NCBI GenBank assembly: GCA_034096865.1
Contig: JAWQFJ010028799.1
Location: forward strand, 1-64,000
DNA: 64,000 nucleotides
Reading direction: 5' to 3'
Source: Theodoxus fluviatilis
Lineage: Eukaryota; Mollusca; Gastropoda; Cycloneritida; Neritidae
Both the position numbers and the translations under genes were made by a program. The first letter of the stretch is position 1, and every line of letters begins with the position of its first letter. A model generated the notes under the pieces. That model saw only the letters and a program-made list of their open reading frames with translations, ran no database searches and had not been told where the DNA came from. This document shows positions 21,796 to 32,269 of this stretch, in pieces.

Positions 21796-21835
21796 ATCAG
21801 CAGCCAAAACTTTAAAAGCTCATGCACATTTGTGA

Positions 21836-22268
21836 AATAAGTGACTACTGCCAGGTGGGCTTACATCGTCTGCCATGCCGATATCAACATGTCCGGTGCA
21901 ATCAAGACTGAATACATGGCTCTCTACCATTGGCTGAACTATATTTCTGAACCTATCACAATAGATTTTTCATGAGTAGAGATTGTTAAATAATGCAAAT
22001 GAATCTAATTGAAGAAGTGATGGAATGCTCTTGCTTCGTGGTATAAACATTGCACTTTCCCAGCTATAAACAAGAAAAACAATAACAAAACGTATTATTT
22101 GCAGAAAACGTTTTATTTCAATCCTTCAAGACTACTTTTGTAGCTAGATTTCACCCATGCAGATCATTCAAAGCTCCAATTCGGTAAAAATAACTCTTCT
22201 GTCCGACTAGACCACCGTGGGATCATGCATTTTTACTTCCAAATGGATAATCTCTTAATATCAAACAT
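21836..22268. other. No gene recognised
   Basis: AT-rich sequence without long frames or recognisable motifs. Confidence 0.5.
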
Positions 22269-22269
22269 A

Positions 22270-23125
22270 AACAAGAAGGGCAAAGCCCATACGACTCACA
22301 TGCTTGACCTTGACCTTTACATGACCTTGACCTTCAGGTGACCTTCAAGGTCAAGACCAATCAACTACACATAGCAATGACATCATACACTAAACTAAGG
22401 AATGCTTTACACATTTTTCCTACCAAAATACATGTGGCCTTGACCCAAGGTCAAGGTCATTCAAGGTCATGCAACACAAAGCTCTTAATTCAAGACATAG
22501 GAAGCACAATGGTGCTTATTGGCACTTTCTACCATGAGATATGGTCACTTTTAGTGGTTCACTACCCCATTTTGGTCACATTTCATAAGGGTCAAAGTGA
22601 CCTTGACCTTGATGATATGTGACCAAATGTGTCTCATGATGAAAGTATAACATGTGCCCCACATAATTATTAAGTTTGAAACAGTTATCTTCCATAGTTC
22701 AGGGTCAAGGTCACTTCAAAATATGTATACAATCCAACTTTGAAGAGCTCCTGTGACCTTGACCTTGAAGCAAGGTCAACCAAACTGGTATCAAAAAATA
22801 GGGCTTACTTTGCCCTATATACCATGTATAGGTGAGGTATCCAATCTCAAAAACTTCAGAGAAAATTGAGAAAATGTGAAAAATGGCTGTTTTTTAGACA
22901 ACATTTATGGCTCCTGCGACCTTGACCTTGAAGCAAGATCAAGTCACTATGTATGTTTTTTGAGGCCTTGTCATCATACACCATCATGCCAAATTGGGTG
23001 TTGATAGACTTAATAGTCTCCGAGAAAAATCCAACGTTTAAGTTTTTTACGCCCGGACGGACGGACGGACGGACGACACGGGTGAGTACATAGACTCACT
23101 TTTGCTTCGCATGCGAGTCAAAAAC
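22270..23125. repeat. TGACCTTGA-rich dispersed repeat, copy A
   Basis: This ~850-bp repeat begins aacaagaagggcaaagccca and ends in a GGAC tetranucleotide tract followed by gcttcgcatgcgagtcaaaa. A second near-identical copy is at 34580-35437. Short inverted termini are visible: gactcacatgc near the start and gcatgcgagtc at the end. By eye it holds about eleven TGACCTTGA/TCAAGGTCA nonamers, several overlapping as AGGTCAAGGTCA. No convincing ORF. The type of mobile element is not established. Confidence 0.85.
22313..22790. promoter_or_regulatory. Dense TCAAGGTCA nuclear-receptor-type half-sites
   Basis: TCAAGGTCA is the known extended half-site of monomer-binding orphan nuclear receptors (ERR, NR5A/FTZ-F1), and AGGTCA direct repeats with zero spacing are the site of the NR6A/GCNF class. 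They occur here at about 22313, 22322, 22346, 22450, 22460, 22600, 22710 and 22755. Whether any receptor binds is unknown. Confidence 0.35.
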
Positions 23126-23163
23126 GAATACAGAGCATCAGAATGAAAGGAACCATTCAAGGA

Positions 23164-23312
23164 TAGAACTGACCAGGTCGGTTATAGCAATCACAGAACA
23201 GGAGTAGAACTGACCAGGTCGGTTATAGCAATCACAGAACAGGAGTAGAACTGACCAGGTCGGTTATAGCAATCACAGAACAGGAGTAGAACTGATCAGG
23301 TCGGTTCCTGAC
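23164..23312. repeat. 41-bp tandem repeat, ~3.6 units
   Basis: Units tagaactgaccaggtcggtt plus atagcaatcacagaacaggag start at 23164, 23205, 23246 and 23287. The last is truncated and has gatcagg for gaccagg. Confidence 0.95.
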
Positions 23313-23715
23313 ACTCGCAGGGTTGAAAAACATTGCAAAGAACAAAGCTGTGTTGATTATAAATTTGATACTAAGCCATTTACATATGTTAAATGAGTAA
23401 TACCTGTCAGGATGAAAGTGTCTGAATTATACAAGATACAAGCATGACATGTTACAATCAGTTGGTTCTACACACAAATATTTTCCAGACAAATGACATC
23501 ATACATGAGGCAAGATCTTCTAAACAAATGCTATTGTTTGTCAAGGCTCACAAAACATTGCAGGTCTCAGGATAAGAGTTAAAGTTTAAATTTCAAGGAT
23601 TTGTAGAATTGTACGAGTCAAAAGGTTTGAAAAATGCTTATCTAAGTATGCTCTCTCTTTTTGCTTAATTTAAACACAGAACGTTAGGATCTAAAATGAT
23701 TTGAGTAAGATAGTA
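23313..23715. other. No gene recognised
   Basis: AT-rich, short frames only. Confidence 0.5.
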
Positions 23716-24177
23716 TGTGTTGTGAAGATTCTAGAATTTGCTCCAGTGTTGCGGGCGAGGTTGTTTTTGTATATGTCGGTCAGGTCATTGCCCAGACCTC
23801 GACCGAGTTAGGCTCAAATTGGCTTGTTGTGTCACGTGAAGTCAGTAGCGTCGCAGGTAGGAGTGTGGGAGTATGTTCAACTTTGTTCTGGTAGTTTCTG
23901 GAATTTGTGTAAGTGTATATAAGGAGCGAGAAAGCGAGAGAAAGGGAGAGAGCAGCAGATACGACCGAGATAATGTGAGAGATTATCTTGCGTGAGAAGC
24001 GAGCCTCTGCTGTACTGTGTGCAGAGTGAAGCTGCTAGCGGTGGAGTACTACGAATTGCTGTTGGCTGATTTTCACCACTGTGTTTTCATCAGTGCGTGA
24101 ATAAAGTTTATTGGAAAACCGACCACCAGTGTCTGTCACTTCGACTTCCTAGCGCAAGCCAGGAGAACCCCCGTACA
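23716..24177 (+). mobile_element. Candidate solo LTR
   Basis: The stretch runs from TGTGTTGTGAAGATTC to CCCCCGTACA, so TG...CA. It has a TATA-like gtatataagg at 23915 and AATAAA at 24100, ~75 bp before the end, the usual U3-R-U5 layout. No flanking internal retroelement sequence and no clear target-site duplication are seen, so a solo LTR is inferred. A host promoter region is an alternative. Confidence 0.45.
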
Positions 24178-24705
24178 TCAGGATATTGCTAGAGAAGAGT
24201 GCAACATATGCAAAACCATTATCACCCATACACATCTACATGTCACTACATCCATTTTGGGCTGTTCCCATCAATTGACCAATGTGCATTATTCACTCTT
24301 CTGACAGTTGGAACACCACCAGTGTTCAAGTGCACCTCAACATTGCTGCTCCATCTAACATGCTAGAAATGGAAAAGACTAAACTGATATGAATTCCGAT
24401 CCTACTCCTCTATTTAACCACCACTTAAGAATGTAATGATGTAGCCCATGACAATACTTCACATGAACATTAATTTATTCTATTTTGCACTGGAAATCTT
24501 TTTGTTGACTGTGCATGAATTGAATGTCATGAGAATGACTTTACAAGAGGAAAACCCACCCATGCTTCATCCATACATAAGTATAATTGAGAAAACAAAA
24601 GGTTAAGTATGGAAAATTGAACTTTTCCACAAACTGTACACCTTATCAGTATATTTTGCTAAAGACTGTTCTTTTGCATGCAATAGGATCAATATATATA
24701 TATTT
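24178..24705. other. AT-rich spacer, no gene
   Basis: No long frame; ends in a short TA repeat (tatatatatatt) just before U2-like sequence. Confidence 0.5.
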
Positions 24706-24710
24706 TAGCC

Positions 24711-24802
24711 TTTGGGCTAAGATCAAAGTCCAGAATGCCGAGAAGCTTCTGAGCCTTTTGAGCTAAGATGAAAGTTGCGCACTGGGCCTTTGGGCTAGGT
24801 GC
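24711..24802 (+). ncRNA. Degenerate tandem U2 snRNA 5'-end-like segments
   Basis: Three decayed matches to the first ~30 nt of U2 snRNA follow one another: agcctttgggctaagatcaa (24713-24732), gcttctgagccttttgagct followed by aagatgaaagt (about 24746-24775), and gggcctttgggctagg (about 24783-24798). The canonical start is cttctcggccttttggctaa. These are not functional U2 genes: the Sm site and downstream stem-loops are missing. Confidence 0.6.
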
Positions 24803-25362
24803 GTTCACACTGCCATCCCTGCATCTCCCACTCTGCAGATGCACACTTAACTCGACGTTTACCGTCTTGAGGTCGAAGTGCCCTTTGACCCACGCCTCGT
24901 GTACGAAAAAACCTTGAGGTTAAGGCTGTCTCCACGCCCTGAAGGTGAAGAAACCGTTACAACCTGCCTCCGCCCTACCCTGAGGTCGGAGCCCCGACCG
25001 CCAACATCCTCAACAAACCTTGTCCTCACGTTGGAGAAACCTCTACAGCCCGTCCGGCCTCTCAGCCGACCTCGGCCCTAGCTTCTCCTATCTTTCCCTG
25101 TCAAAGCAGCCCAGCCTATGGTATTGCACGCTGCTCTAGTGTCTCTCTCCTGAGCGGTACATGGTATCGCTCACCTCTCAGCTTCGCTAGGTACCAGCCC
25201 TGGCCCCCCCCTCCCCAAGACCATGTCCAAGACCCGTCACGGCGACATCGTCAGGCACATCAAGTTGAACCACCCCGATCCCGCCATGCCTACCAGCAAA
25301 ACCCCAACCATCAGGTTTCATTGCTCCATCTGCAAGACCTTTCAAAACTCTCTTCTGAGCAA

Positions 25363-26031
25363 ATGTTCCCAGAGGCGGAAATCATAGAGGTCCTCATTTC
25401 CCCCGCCCTACGCTGTGACCACTGCAAACGTCACACCTTCCAAAGTAAAACCCGCCACGGTGATGTCGTAATACACATCAAGCTTAACCACACTAACCTA
25501 ATCACACCCTCTCAGGTCAACCCCGTCGCCAAGTTCTACTGCTCGTTGTGCAAGACCTTCGAGAACCACCTCCTCAGTTCTGTATCCAGGCATTACAACC
25601 GCTGTGCCGGTCACTTGCCACCTTCGTCCTTCCCCGAGGCCAAAATTGATAACAACGCCCTCATCCTCCTCTACCCCCTCAGGCCGTCCAAGTGCCACAT
25701 TTGCGACTTTGCCTCCCACGCTGATGGCGAAAGAGTGGCCACCAGCTTGGAGCACCACATGGCTCGCCAACACGGCTTGACGGTCAAGCACATGTGGCGA
25801 TGCGCTACCTGTCTCCTCCTCATGGACGGCTATACCGCCCGTTCCCATCCATGCACTCTCAGTGAACCGGCCAGTCCCCCTTCCAGCGGCCCCGATTCTA
25901 GCCCCCGACCCCCCGCCTCCCCCCCCAGAGAGCAACCCTCCCCAGATCTCTCTCCACCTCCACCAGTTTTGAACCCTATGAGTTCGGTCCTCTTAGACCT
26001 AGCTGCCACTCAGCTCTCTCGCTCGCCCTAA
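25363..26031 (+). pseudogene. RLE retrotransposon N-terminal zinc-finger ORF, copy 1
   Basis: ATG at 25363 (MFPEAEIIEV...). Finger 1 is CDHCKRHTFQSKTRHGD then VVIHIKLNH; finger 2 is YCSLCKTFENHLLSSVSRHY then NRCAGH; finger 3 is CHICDFASHADGERVATS then LEHHMARQHG; a fourth is WRCATCLLLMDGYTARSHPC. CCHH and CCHC fingers at the N-terminus of such elements are known to bind the target DNA. The frame ends at 26031 in a Pro/Ser-rich linker. The intact start in other copies is M(E/A)TDVYLV, so this copy has lost its true N-terminus. A diverged partial duplicate of fingers 1-2 lies just upstream (25226-25378, with FHCSICKTFQNSLLSKC). Confidence 0.7.
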
Positions 26032-26455
26032 CCCCAGGGCAGCTTCGTCCGACCACCTCTCCAAACCACACAGGGGCGCAGCTCTCCCCCTTGGAGAGAG
26101 TCCCACCTCTTGTCTACAATCCAATCCCGCCCCTCCTCCCCTCCCAGTCCTTTTCCTCTCCCCGTCCCCCACCCTCCTCCCCTCCCCGTCCCCCTCCCCC
26201 TCTAGTTATCAGTCTCCCCCCTGTCGCCAGTCTCCCCGTTCCCCACCCGGCATTCCCTGCCCGTCCCTCCTCCCTTGCCCTTCCCCATCCCCACGTCCCG
26301 TCCGGCACCCTGTCCCTCCTCGCCTCAATGGCCCCTCTCGCCTCCCCATCCCTCCACACCTCCCCTCCCCCTCCCAATCTCCCCTCACCCCCCCCTCCCA
26401 ATCTCCCCTCACCCCCCCGTCCCCCACTGCTGGCCGCAATACCCTTTGGCCACCA

Positions 26456-27430
26456 ATGTGGTCCCGCTGGGCAGACCGCATCAGACAGACCACGGTTGAC
26501 ACCCTGGACCAGACTGTCAGTGACCTGTCTCAAGACATCGTCTCCACGGCTCAAGACCTCCTGAGAAACAAGCCAGAGCCAGGTCCGGTTCAGCGTGACC
26601 CTCGCCCTGAGAATGCCCTCTCAACAAGTCACCGCCACAGAAGCCAAGCAAAGCACCAGCAACAGGTTAGGAGGCGCCTCCACCACCGCCCTGAAAAAGC
26701 CAGTCGCATCCAGAAGCTTTATGCTAGATACCCTCGTAGGGCCATGAGGAAGATCTTTGAGGAGCCCAGGCTCCCCTTCTCGGGCACCCCAGAAGACCTC
26801 TACCGCCACCTCCAAGCTACAGGCAATAAGCCACCCCCTCACCAATCCCAACTAAACTTAATCAAATCACTATATGAGGGTTGCAACTGGGCTCCACTGG
26901 ACAGTGATGATGCCAAGCTCCTCTCGACCCCCCCAACCATGGTGGAAATCCAACGTTAACTCTGTCGAGCCGTGAACACGACCCCAGGAGAGGACCAAGT
27001 TGAATACCGTCACCTCCGCGCCTGTGACCCCATCGGCGAACTTCTTGCTCACCTGTTTGAGCAGGTCCACCGACTCGGCATCCCCACCCAGTGGCGACGG
27101 AGCAGGACCGTCCTTATCCACAAGAAAGGCAGCCTCAACGATCCAGCCAACTTCTGACCAATCTCCCTTCTCAGCTGCCTCTACAAGCTGTACAGCGGCA
27201 TCCTCGCCTCCAGGCTGAACTCCATAGCGGTCTCCAAATGCTGGATCTCCCCTGCCCAGAAGGGCTTCATCCCTGGCGTCCATGGGATGCAGGAACACCT
27301 GTACATCCTGCAGACGGCCATCAGGGATGCCGCCACTCACAAGAAGGTCAAGTCCAACCAAGCCCCGACTAGGTCCAACACCTTCGGCTCCATCCCCCAC
27401 CCGGTTCTCGACTCTCTCTTCCAGTCCCTC
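26456..27430 (+). pseudogene. RLE retrotransposon linker and RT N-terminal half, copy 1
   Basis: An open stretch to 26957 has the pre-RT linker (SRIQKLYARYPRRAMRKIFE, then LPFSGTPEDLYRHLQATG). After a TAA stop the RT fingers continue in pieces: RTVLIHKKGSLNDPANF, LYKLYSGILASRLNSIAVSK, GFIPGVHGMQEHLYILQ. Comparison with copy 3 (40179-41020) shows the motif A region (VVAWLDLTNAVGSIPHPV) damaged here, where it is replaced by an unrelated frame. Confidence 0.65.
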
Positions 27431-27549
27431 TGTTGCGAGCTGGTTGCGGGTTTGGGGGGTTAATTTTCATGTTCGGTAATTTGTGTGTGCTTGCTGGGCA
27501 TGTAGTATGTTTGTAGTGCGTTAGCGCGCTCCTCGTCCGTGCTTTTCAC
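27431..27549 (+). repeat. Truncated 5' LTR
   Basis: Matches the first ~119 bp of the 3' LTR (29409 onward) with scattered substitutions (ttgcgggtttggggggttaa versus ttgcgggtttagggggttaa), then switches abruptly to gag. Confidence 0.85.
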
Positions 27550-27555
27550 CAGTTT

Positions 27556-28920
27556 GAGAAAATCGCTGATACGCAAGGTTGGAAGAAAGAAACATGGATA
27601 GCACGGCTTTTGCCTCAGCTCAGGGGTACGGCTAGGTCTTTGTACTTCACACTTCCAGCGGAGGAGGCGGGGAACTACGATAGGTTCCAAGATGCTCTCA
27701 TGAAGAGGTTCAACCTCATGGCAGAAGGGTATAGGAGGAAGTTCCGGGAGGCTAGGAAAGAGCTAGGCGAGTCCTTTGCACAGTTTGTGGTGAGGATTAG
27801 GAGCTACTTCCAGAAGTGGGTCTGCCTATCCCAGAAAAGGTTTGATGATCCTCAGGATCTCGTGGACGTGATCGTGACTGAGCAGTTGATGGAGACCTTG
27901 TCTCCTGATCTAGTGGTCAAAGTCAGGGAGCGGAAGCCCGCAAGCGTGGTTGAAGCTGCTGAGGCCGCAGACATAGTAGTTGAAGCTAAGAGGTCTGTAA
28001 AGAAATCCCAGGGTCCCCCTACCAATGCCAGCCCATCGAAAAGAGGTTCAGGTGAAGACGAGAAAGCGGATGAGAGTAAGGGCTCTAGCTCCCAGGGTAG
28101 CATCCGAGAAGCTAAAGAGAAAGGGTTGTGTTTCAGATGTTTCCGGAAGGGTCATTTGAAGAAAGATTGCAAGAGAGTGGGGATGGTCGTCAGGTCACCA
28201 GTGGGTGTGGTCTCGAGTTTCCCAGGAGAAGTCGTCTCAGGCAAGGTGTCCTCACTTTGCGAGTCTTGTAGTCACAAGGAATTTGAACCCCGATGTATGG
28301 TCCAGCTGAATGGTACTGAGGTGCCTGGCCTTAGGGATACGGGGGCAGATTCGCTGATAGTTGACTCGAAGCTTGTCCCTAGTAGCGCTTTGACTGGGAG
28401 GAAACAGAGTGTTACCTTTGCCTCCACCAATTACCAGACGGCCTGTGACCTTGCTGTTGTCGATGTGATCTCGCCCTTTTTCACTGGGAAGGCTGTAGGC
28501 CTGGTCATGGAAAACCCTTTGATTCCAGTCATAATTGGTAACAATGTAGAGATGGTGGATGGTCGGGTGGTTCGGGTACCGGTCTACGGCACAAATCGTG
28601 AAGTGGGCGCAGTGGAAATGAGGGCGCAGGTGCGCCAGAAGCAGGTTCCGGGTAAACCCCTTGTGGTATCTGAGCCTTTGATCGGCCAGATGGGACCAGA
28701 AGAGGTGGCGCGGATGCAGGCAGAGGACGACTCCCTGAGGAGAGTTCGGGAGTATGCCCGGACTGGGAAACAGGTGGTCTCCGGAGAAGGCACGATGTGT
28801 TTCGTGCAAAGACAGACGCTCTACTATAGTGTTTTCGGGACCATCTGGCTTTTACAGTCAGTTGGTTGTTCCCAAGCAGCTGCGACAGGAAGTTCTGGGG
28901 TCGGCTCACGGTCCACCTAG
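27556..28920 (+). pseudogene. Gag-protease fragment of the Ty3-type element
   Basis: The capsid-like gag has FQDALMKRFNLMAEGYRRKF and LGESFAQFVVRIRSYFQKW. The zinc knuckle CFRCFRKGHLKKDC (C-x2-C-x4-H-x4-C) follows at about 28132-28173. An aspartic protease begins at GLRDTGADSLIVDSKLV (about 28325); the catalytic triad is DTG. The frame then carries a protease-to-integrase linker with MGPEEVARMQAEDDSLRRVR and stops at 28920. The N-terminus is missing because of the 5' deletion. Confidence 0.75.
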
Positions 28921-29082
28921 GGTTGGACACCTGGGGGTCAGGGAAACCCGAGCGAGAGTGTGGAGGACTTTTTATTGGCCGGGGCTGTGCGTTGACGTGA
29001 GGAAGTTTTGTGCGGCCTGCGACGTGTGTCAGGGGAGGGTCCCAGGAGTAGGGATGAAGTCACACGGGAAGGGTTGTCTGTG
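28800..29082 (+). pseudogene. Integrase N-terminal zinc-binding domain remnant
   Basis: In a second frame the sequence encodes FYSQLVVPKQLRQEVLGSAH, then GHLGVRETRARVWRTFYWPG, then KFCAACDVCQGRVPG. H-x(n)-H with C-x2-C is the HHCC domain of Ty3-type integrases. A frameshift separates it from the protease frame. The DDE core is absent; ~330 bp of non-coding sequence leads into the 3' LTR. Confidence 0.75.
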
Positions 29083-29408
29083 AGGGAGGAACCTTTCAAG
29101 CATGTTGGGGTCGCTGAAGGGGAGAGGCAGTGTGGATTGCAGCTGCGGCCACCTGGACTCCGCAGTTTTTGCAGCTCAGTCAGGAAGGTGGGCCTCTCAC
29201 CGTCGTTGAACTTTCTGTTCAGGCATTGTGTCAACTGGAGGGTCATTCCTGGGAGAGAGACTGTTGGGGGGAATTCCTGAGCAGGATGACCTAGGGGCTG
29301 TTCGTGTGATCATTTGTTAAGGGGGTTTTTCCTTGTGGGGGTTTCTCTGCAACCTTCTCTGCTCCAGTTTTATTACAAAACGTGTAGTTTTGTCTTAGTG
29401 GGGTGGTA

Positions 29409-30475
29409 TGTCACGAGCAGGTTGCGGGTTTAGGGGGTTAATTTTCGTGTTCGGTAATTTGTGTGTGCATGCTGGGTGTGTAGTGTGTTTGTAGTGCGTT
29501 AGCACGCTCCTCGTCCATGCTTTTCACTGTTTTCACGTGAGGATTGGTGTGATCAGTGAACACTGTGCACCCTCGCACGGGAACTGCGAGGCCGGAAGGG
29601 GTGAACGCGCTGCTCGTTGGGTTTTGGAGAGTCAGATGCTAACTTGTGAGCATAGAGGCAACATCACTGTTGTGGTGTTTGCTGGATTGGTGGCGCGACT
29701 GCTGTTAACCCAGTGCGTGGCGTGGCTCCTGCCAGCCCGGAACGGTTGGAGACTGTATTGTCGTCGGCGTAGGCCGAACAGAACCATCACCAGGGGAAGG
29801 GCCGAGTTTCTTCCATGCCTGTGTGTGTGTGTGAATTGTAGGTTTCACAACCGTCATAGTCCAAGGTCCTCGTGGCTCCTCATCGCTGTCGTTGCTGTCA
29901 TCAATCGGCACTCATCATCCTCGCATCCCTGACGGTGCTTGATGCCCATCACCCTGAGCCCATGTGGTCCAGGGGAAGGTCGACATTCAGAGTCACCTGG
30001 TTTCTCCATCCCCATGTGACAGTGGTGGATAGTTGTAGTTGAGCTGGCGTGAGAGGGACAGTTGTGGACAATCGTAGCCGTTGTGATTGTGTGTTTTGAC
30101 AATTGTGGACAACCATAATTTGTTGTGATTGAGTGTTTTGACAATTGTCAACAATCGTAGCTGTTGTGTTTGCGGGATTTTACAGTTGTAGACAACCGGG
30201 GTTTTTGTTGTACTTGCGTGGTTAGTGTGGTGTTGTGGCTCAGGCTATAACCGTGTGAGCCACGGGCAACCATTAAGGTTTTGTTGGGTAAGGAGGGGAA
30301 TGCAGTTTCACCCGTGTGTTTGAGTTTGAGGTGTGTGGTGTAGCATTGTTTCATTTCTCATTGCTTGTGCTAAATTGTAGGTCAATCATCTATCGTCATT
30401 ACCATCATTCACTTTAGCACCAATCATCTGTCATCATTTCCATCATTCACTTTCGCCTCCATCTATTTCATTCTA

Positions 30476-30508
<33 letters not shown>

Positions 30509-30618
30509 CCGATGAGTGAATAAATTTTTGTTTATCCAATAGTAGTTTTTTTTTTTTTTGTTCCTGACTTCCTCTGCACGAGAGGTTAAGGTCCCACCTA
30601 GCAGGTGTGGGCACGACA
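29409..30618 (+). repeat. 3' LTR of the Ty3-type element (1210 bp)
   Basis: TGTCACGAGC to GGGCACGACA. It contains a ~55-bp internal tandem repeat (ttttgacaattgtggacaac type, about 30050-30190) and a G homopolymer of about 30 bases at 30477-30507. AATAAA is present at about 30519. Confidence 0.8.
30477..30507. repeat. Poly-G homopolymer inside LTR
   Basis: An uninterrupted run of about 30 G. The exact length is doubtful because such runs are hard to sequence. Confidence 0.95.
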
Positions 30619-30623
30619 CCCTC

Positions 30624-31344
30624 CCAATCCCCGACTCCACCCGGTCCATCCTCCAGGATATCTACTCTGGTACTGAGTCCCACTACAGAGTGGGTAAGAC
30701 CGACATCTCCTTCCTCCCAACAGCGGGAGTAAAGCAAGGCGACGGTCTCAGCCCCATCATTTTTAACCTAGCAGTAGAGCCCCTATTCCGCGAGGCCCTC
30801 ACCGCCCAAGGATACCCCCTTCACGGCAGCACCATCAAGGCCACCTTCTACGCCGACGACGCCGCCATCCTAGCCCGCTCGGCAGAAGAGGCCACCTCGA
30901 CCCTGTCCAGGATGAACTCTACAGCCACCATCCTGGGGCTGACCTTCAACCCCTCAAAGTGTTCTGCACTCTCTCTGCAGAAAGGTGCCCATCGCCCTGC
31001 CACAATCCTCCTCGATGAGCAGGTCATCCCTCTCACTACCGACGAGGAAATCTACCTGGGTGTCCCCGTGGGGACAAGGCTCCTCTTCCGTCCCCCGAAA
31101 AAGGCTTCCAGACTCCTGGACCTGGTCACTGCATCCCTCCTCGCACCCTGGCAGAAGATTGATGAAATCAGAGGCTCAGTCCTCCCCTCCCTATCTCACG
31201 CCCTGTCCTCAGATCGAGTCTCCAAGGATGATCTGGCCGATCTCGACAACAGAGTGCGAAAGTCTCTTCGGAAGATCACCGAAACCCCAAACTGTGCCTG
31301 TCTCCCGTTCTTTTACGCGGACAGAAGAGTTGGCGGCCTTATGA
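30624..31344 (+). pseudogene. RLE retrotransposon RT core and thumb, copy 1 (after LTR insertion)
   Basis: Contains TAGVKQGDGLSPIIFNLAVE (RT motif B region), TFYADDAAILARSAEEATS with the catalytic YADD (about 30849-30860), LGLTFNPSKCSALS and YLGVPVG. The thumb follows, with LLDLVTASLLAPWQKIDEIR, LSHALSSDRVSKDDLADLDN and CLPFFYADRRVGGL. Homology stops at GGL (31344), where other copies continue TIPKMSEEADVW; the RLE domain is missing. This is the best-preserved RT palm in the window. Confidence 0.8.
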
Positions 31345-31460
31345 TTGTATAGACACTTGTTTTTGCCTGTTTGAAAACATAGTTTTGTTAAGAAAGCAAG
31401 TGTACGCTACCAGAATGAAGTGATGACGTGTTTTTGTTGATGTAGAACATGAAATGAGTG
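31345..31460. other. Short spacer between element copies
   Basis: No match to the other copies and no gene. Confidence 0.5.
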
Positions 31461-31466
31461 TTAATT

Positions 31467-31532
31467 ATTGCTTCTCTGCCTTGTGGCTAAGATAAAAATG
31501 TACTATCGCTTCTCGGCCTTTTGGCTAAGATC
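31467..31532 (+). ncRNA. Tandem U2 snRNA 5' ends heading RLE element copy 2
   Basis: The second segment (31505-31532) starts exactly like U2 snRNA at +1, ATCGCTTCTCGGCCTTTTGG then CTAAGATC, and diverges after 28 nt. The first (31467-31493) is a mutated version, attgcttctctgccttgtgg then ctaagat. Neither has the branch-point recognition or Sm-site regions, so these are U2-derived heads, not U2 genes. Confidence 0.8.
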
Positions 31533-31969
31533 TATGAACGAACTGGGCCTTTGGGCTAGGTCTTCCAGTACCAGCTGCAGCGCATTACCCTCGACGTTTT
31601 ACGTCTGGAGGTTGAAGTGCCCTTTGACCCGCGCCTTGAGGCCGACATCATCTCTCCTCAACAACTGCCCTCGGCGTTTTTACGCCTTGAGGTTGATGCT
31701 GTCTCCATGCCCTGAAGTTGAAGAAACCGCCACCGGGAGCTCTCCCTGAGGAGTGGTCTCCTGCCTACTCCAAGACCGGAATCCCGACAGCCAACGTCCT
31801 CGACAAATCACGTCCTTTACAGCCCACCCAGCTATTCATCTGGCCACGGCTCTAGATATTTCTTTGCTTTCCTGTCATCAGCCGATGGTATTGCATGCTG
31901 CACGTCTATCCCCTCTCCTGAATGGTTTCATGGTATTGCTCACCGCTCAGCTTTGCTAGCGACCCCCCC

Positions 31970-32269
31970 ATGGAGACCGATGTCTACCTGGTCAATGGGA
32001 CCCTTCCCATACAAGTCCCCATTACCCCCGTCTTACGCTGTGGCCACTGTAAACGCCACGCCTTCAAAAGTAAGACCCGCCACGGTGATGTCGTAAGACA
32101 CGTCAAGCTCGACCACGCCAACCTAATTACACCCTCTGAGGTCGACCCCGCCGCCAAGTTCTACTGCTTGTTGTGCAAGACCTTCGAGAACCACCTGCTC
32201 AGCTCTGTATCGAGACACTACAACCGCTGTGCCGGTCACCTGATGCCTTCGTCCTTCCCCGAGGCCTAA
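31970..32269 (+). pseudogene. RLE retrotransposon N-terminal zinc-finger ORF, copy 2 (early stop)
   Basis: ATG at 31970 gives METDVYLVNGTLPIQVP, then fingers CGHCKRHAFKSKTRHGD..HVKLDH and YCLLCKTFENHLLSSVSRHY..CAGH, and stops at TAA after SFPEA. Copy 4 starts MATDVYLVDG, so this start codon is well supported. Finger 3 is deleted; the sequence jumps into the proline-rich linker. Confidence 0.7.

Larger units (their letters stand above)
24706..27430 (+). mobile_element. RLE-type non-LTR retrotransposon copy 1, 5' two thirds (U2-associated, Utopia-like)
   Basis: The copy starts with U2-like heads, continues through a GC-rich 5' UTR, zinc-finger ORF, proline-rich linker and RT N-terminal half, and is cut at 27430 by a Ty3-type element (TSD CCCTC at 27426-27430 and 30619-30623). 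It resumes at 30624. Frameshifts and in-frame stops (for example TAA at 26957, TGA near 27156) show it is dead. The architecture (N-terminal fingers, single RT, RLE seen in other copies) defines the R2/NeSL-like group. U2 sequence at the 5' end suggests the U2-targeting Utopia lineage. Confidence 0.75.
27431..30618 (+). mobile_element. Ty3-type LTR retrotransposon, internally deleted, inserted in RLE element copy 1
   Basis: Begins TGTTGCGAGC and ends GGGCACGACA, flanked by the 5-bp duplication CCCTC (27426-27430, 30619-30623). The flanking RLE sequence rejoins correctly when the element is removed (compare 40496-40520). The 5' LTR is cut to ~119 bp and runs straight into gag, so a deletion removed most of the LTR, the primer site and the gag start. 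The 3' LTR is complete. Coding order is gag, zinc knuckle, protease, then integrase zinc-binding domain, with no RT between. Confidence 0.85.

Noticed and set aside
26114..26554. Glycine/arginine-rich antisense ORF in RLE copy 1
   Set aside because: Antisense of the C-rich proline linker; no independent evidence.
31505..31532. Functional U2 snRNA gene
   Set aside because: Only the first 28 nt are present; branch-point recognition region, Sm site and 3' stem-loops are missing.
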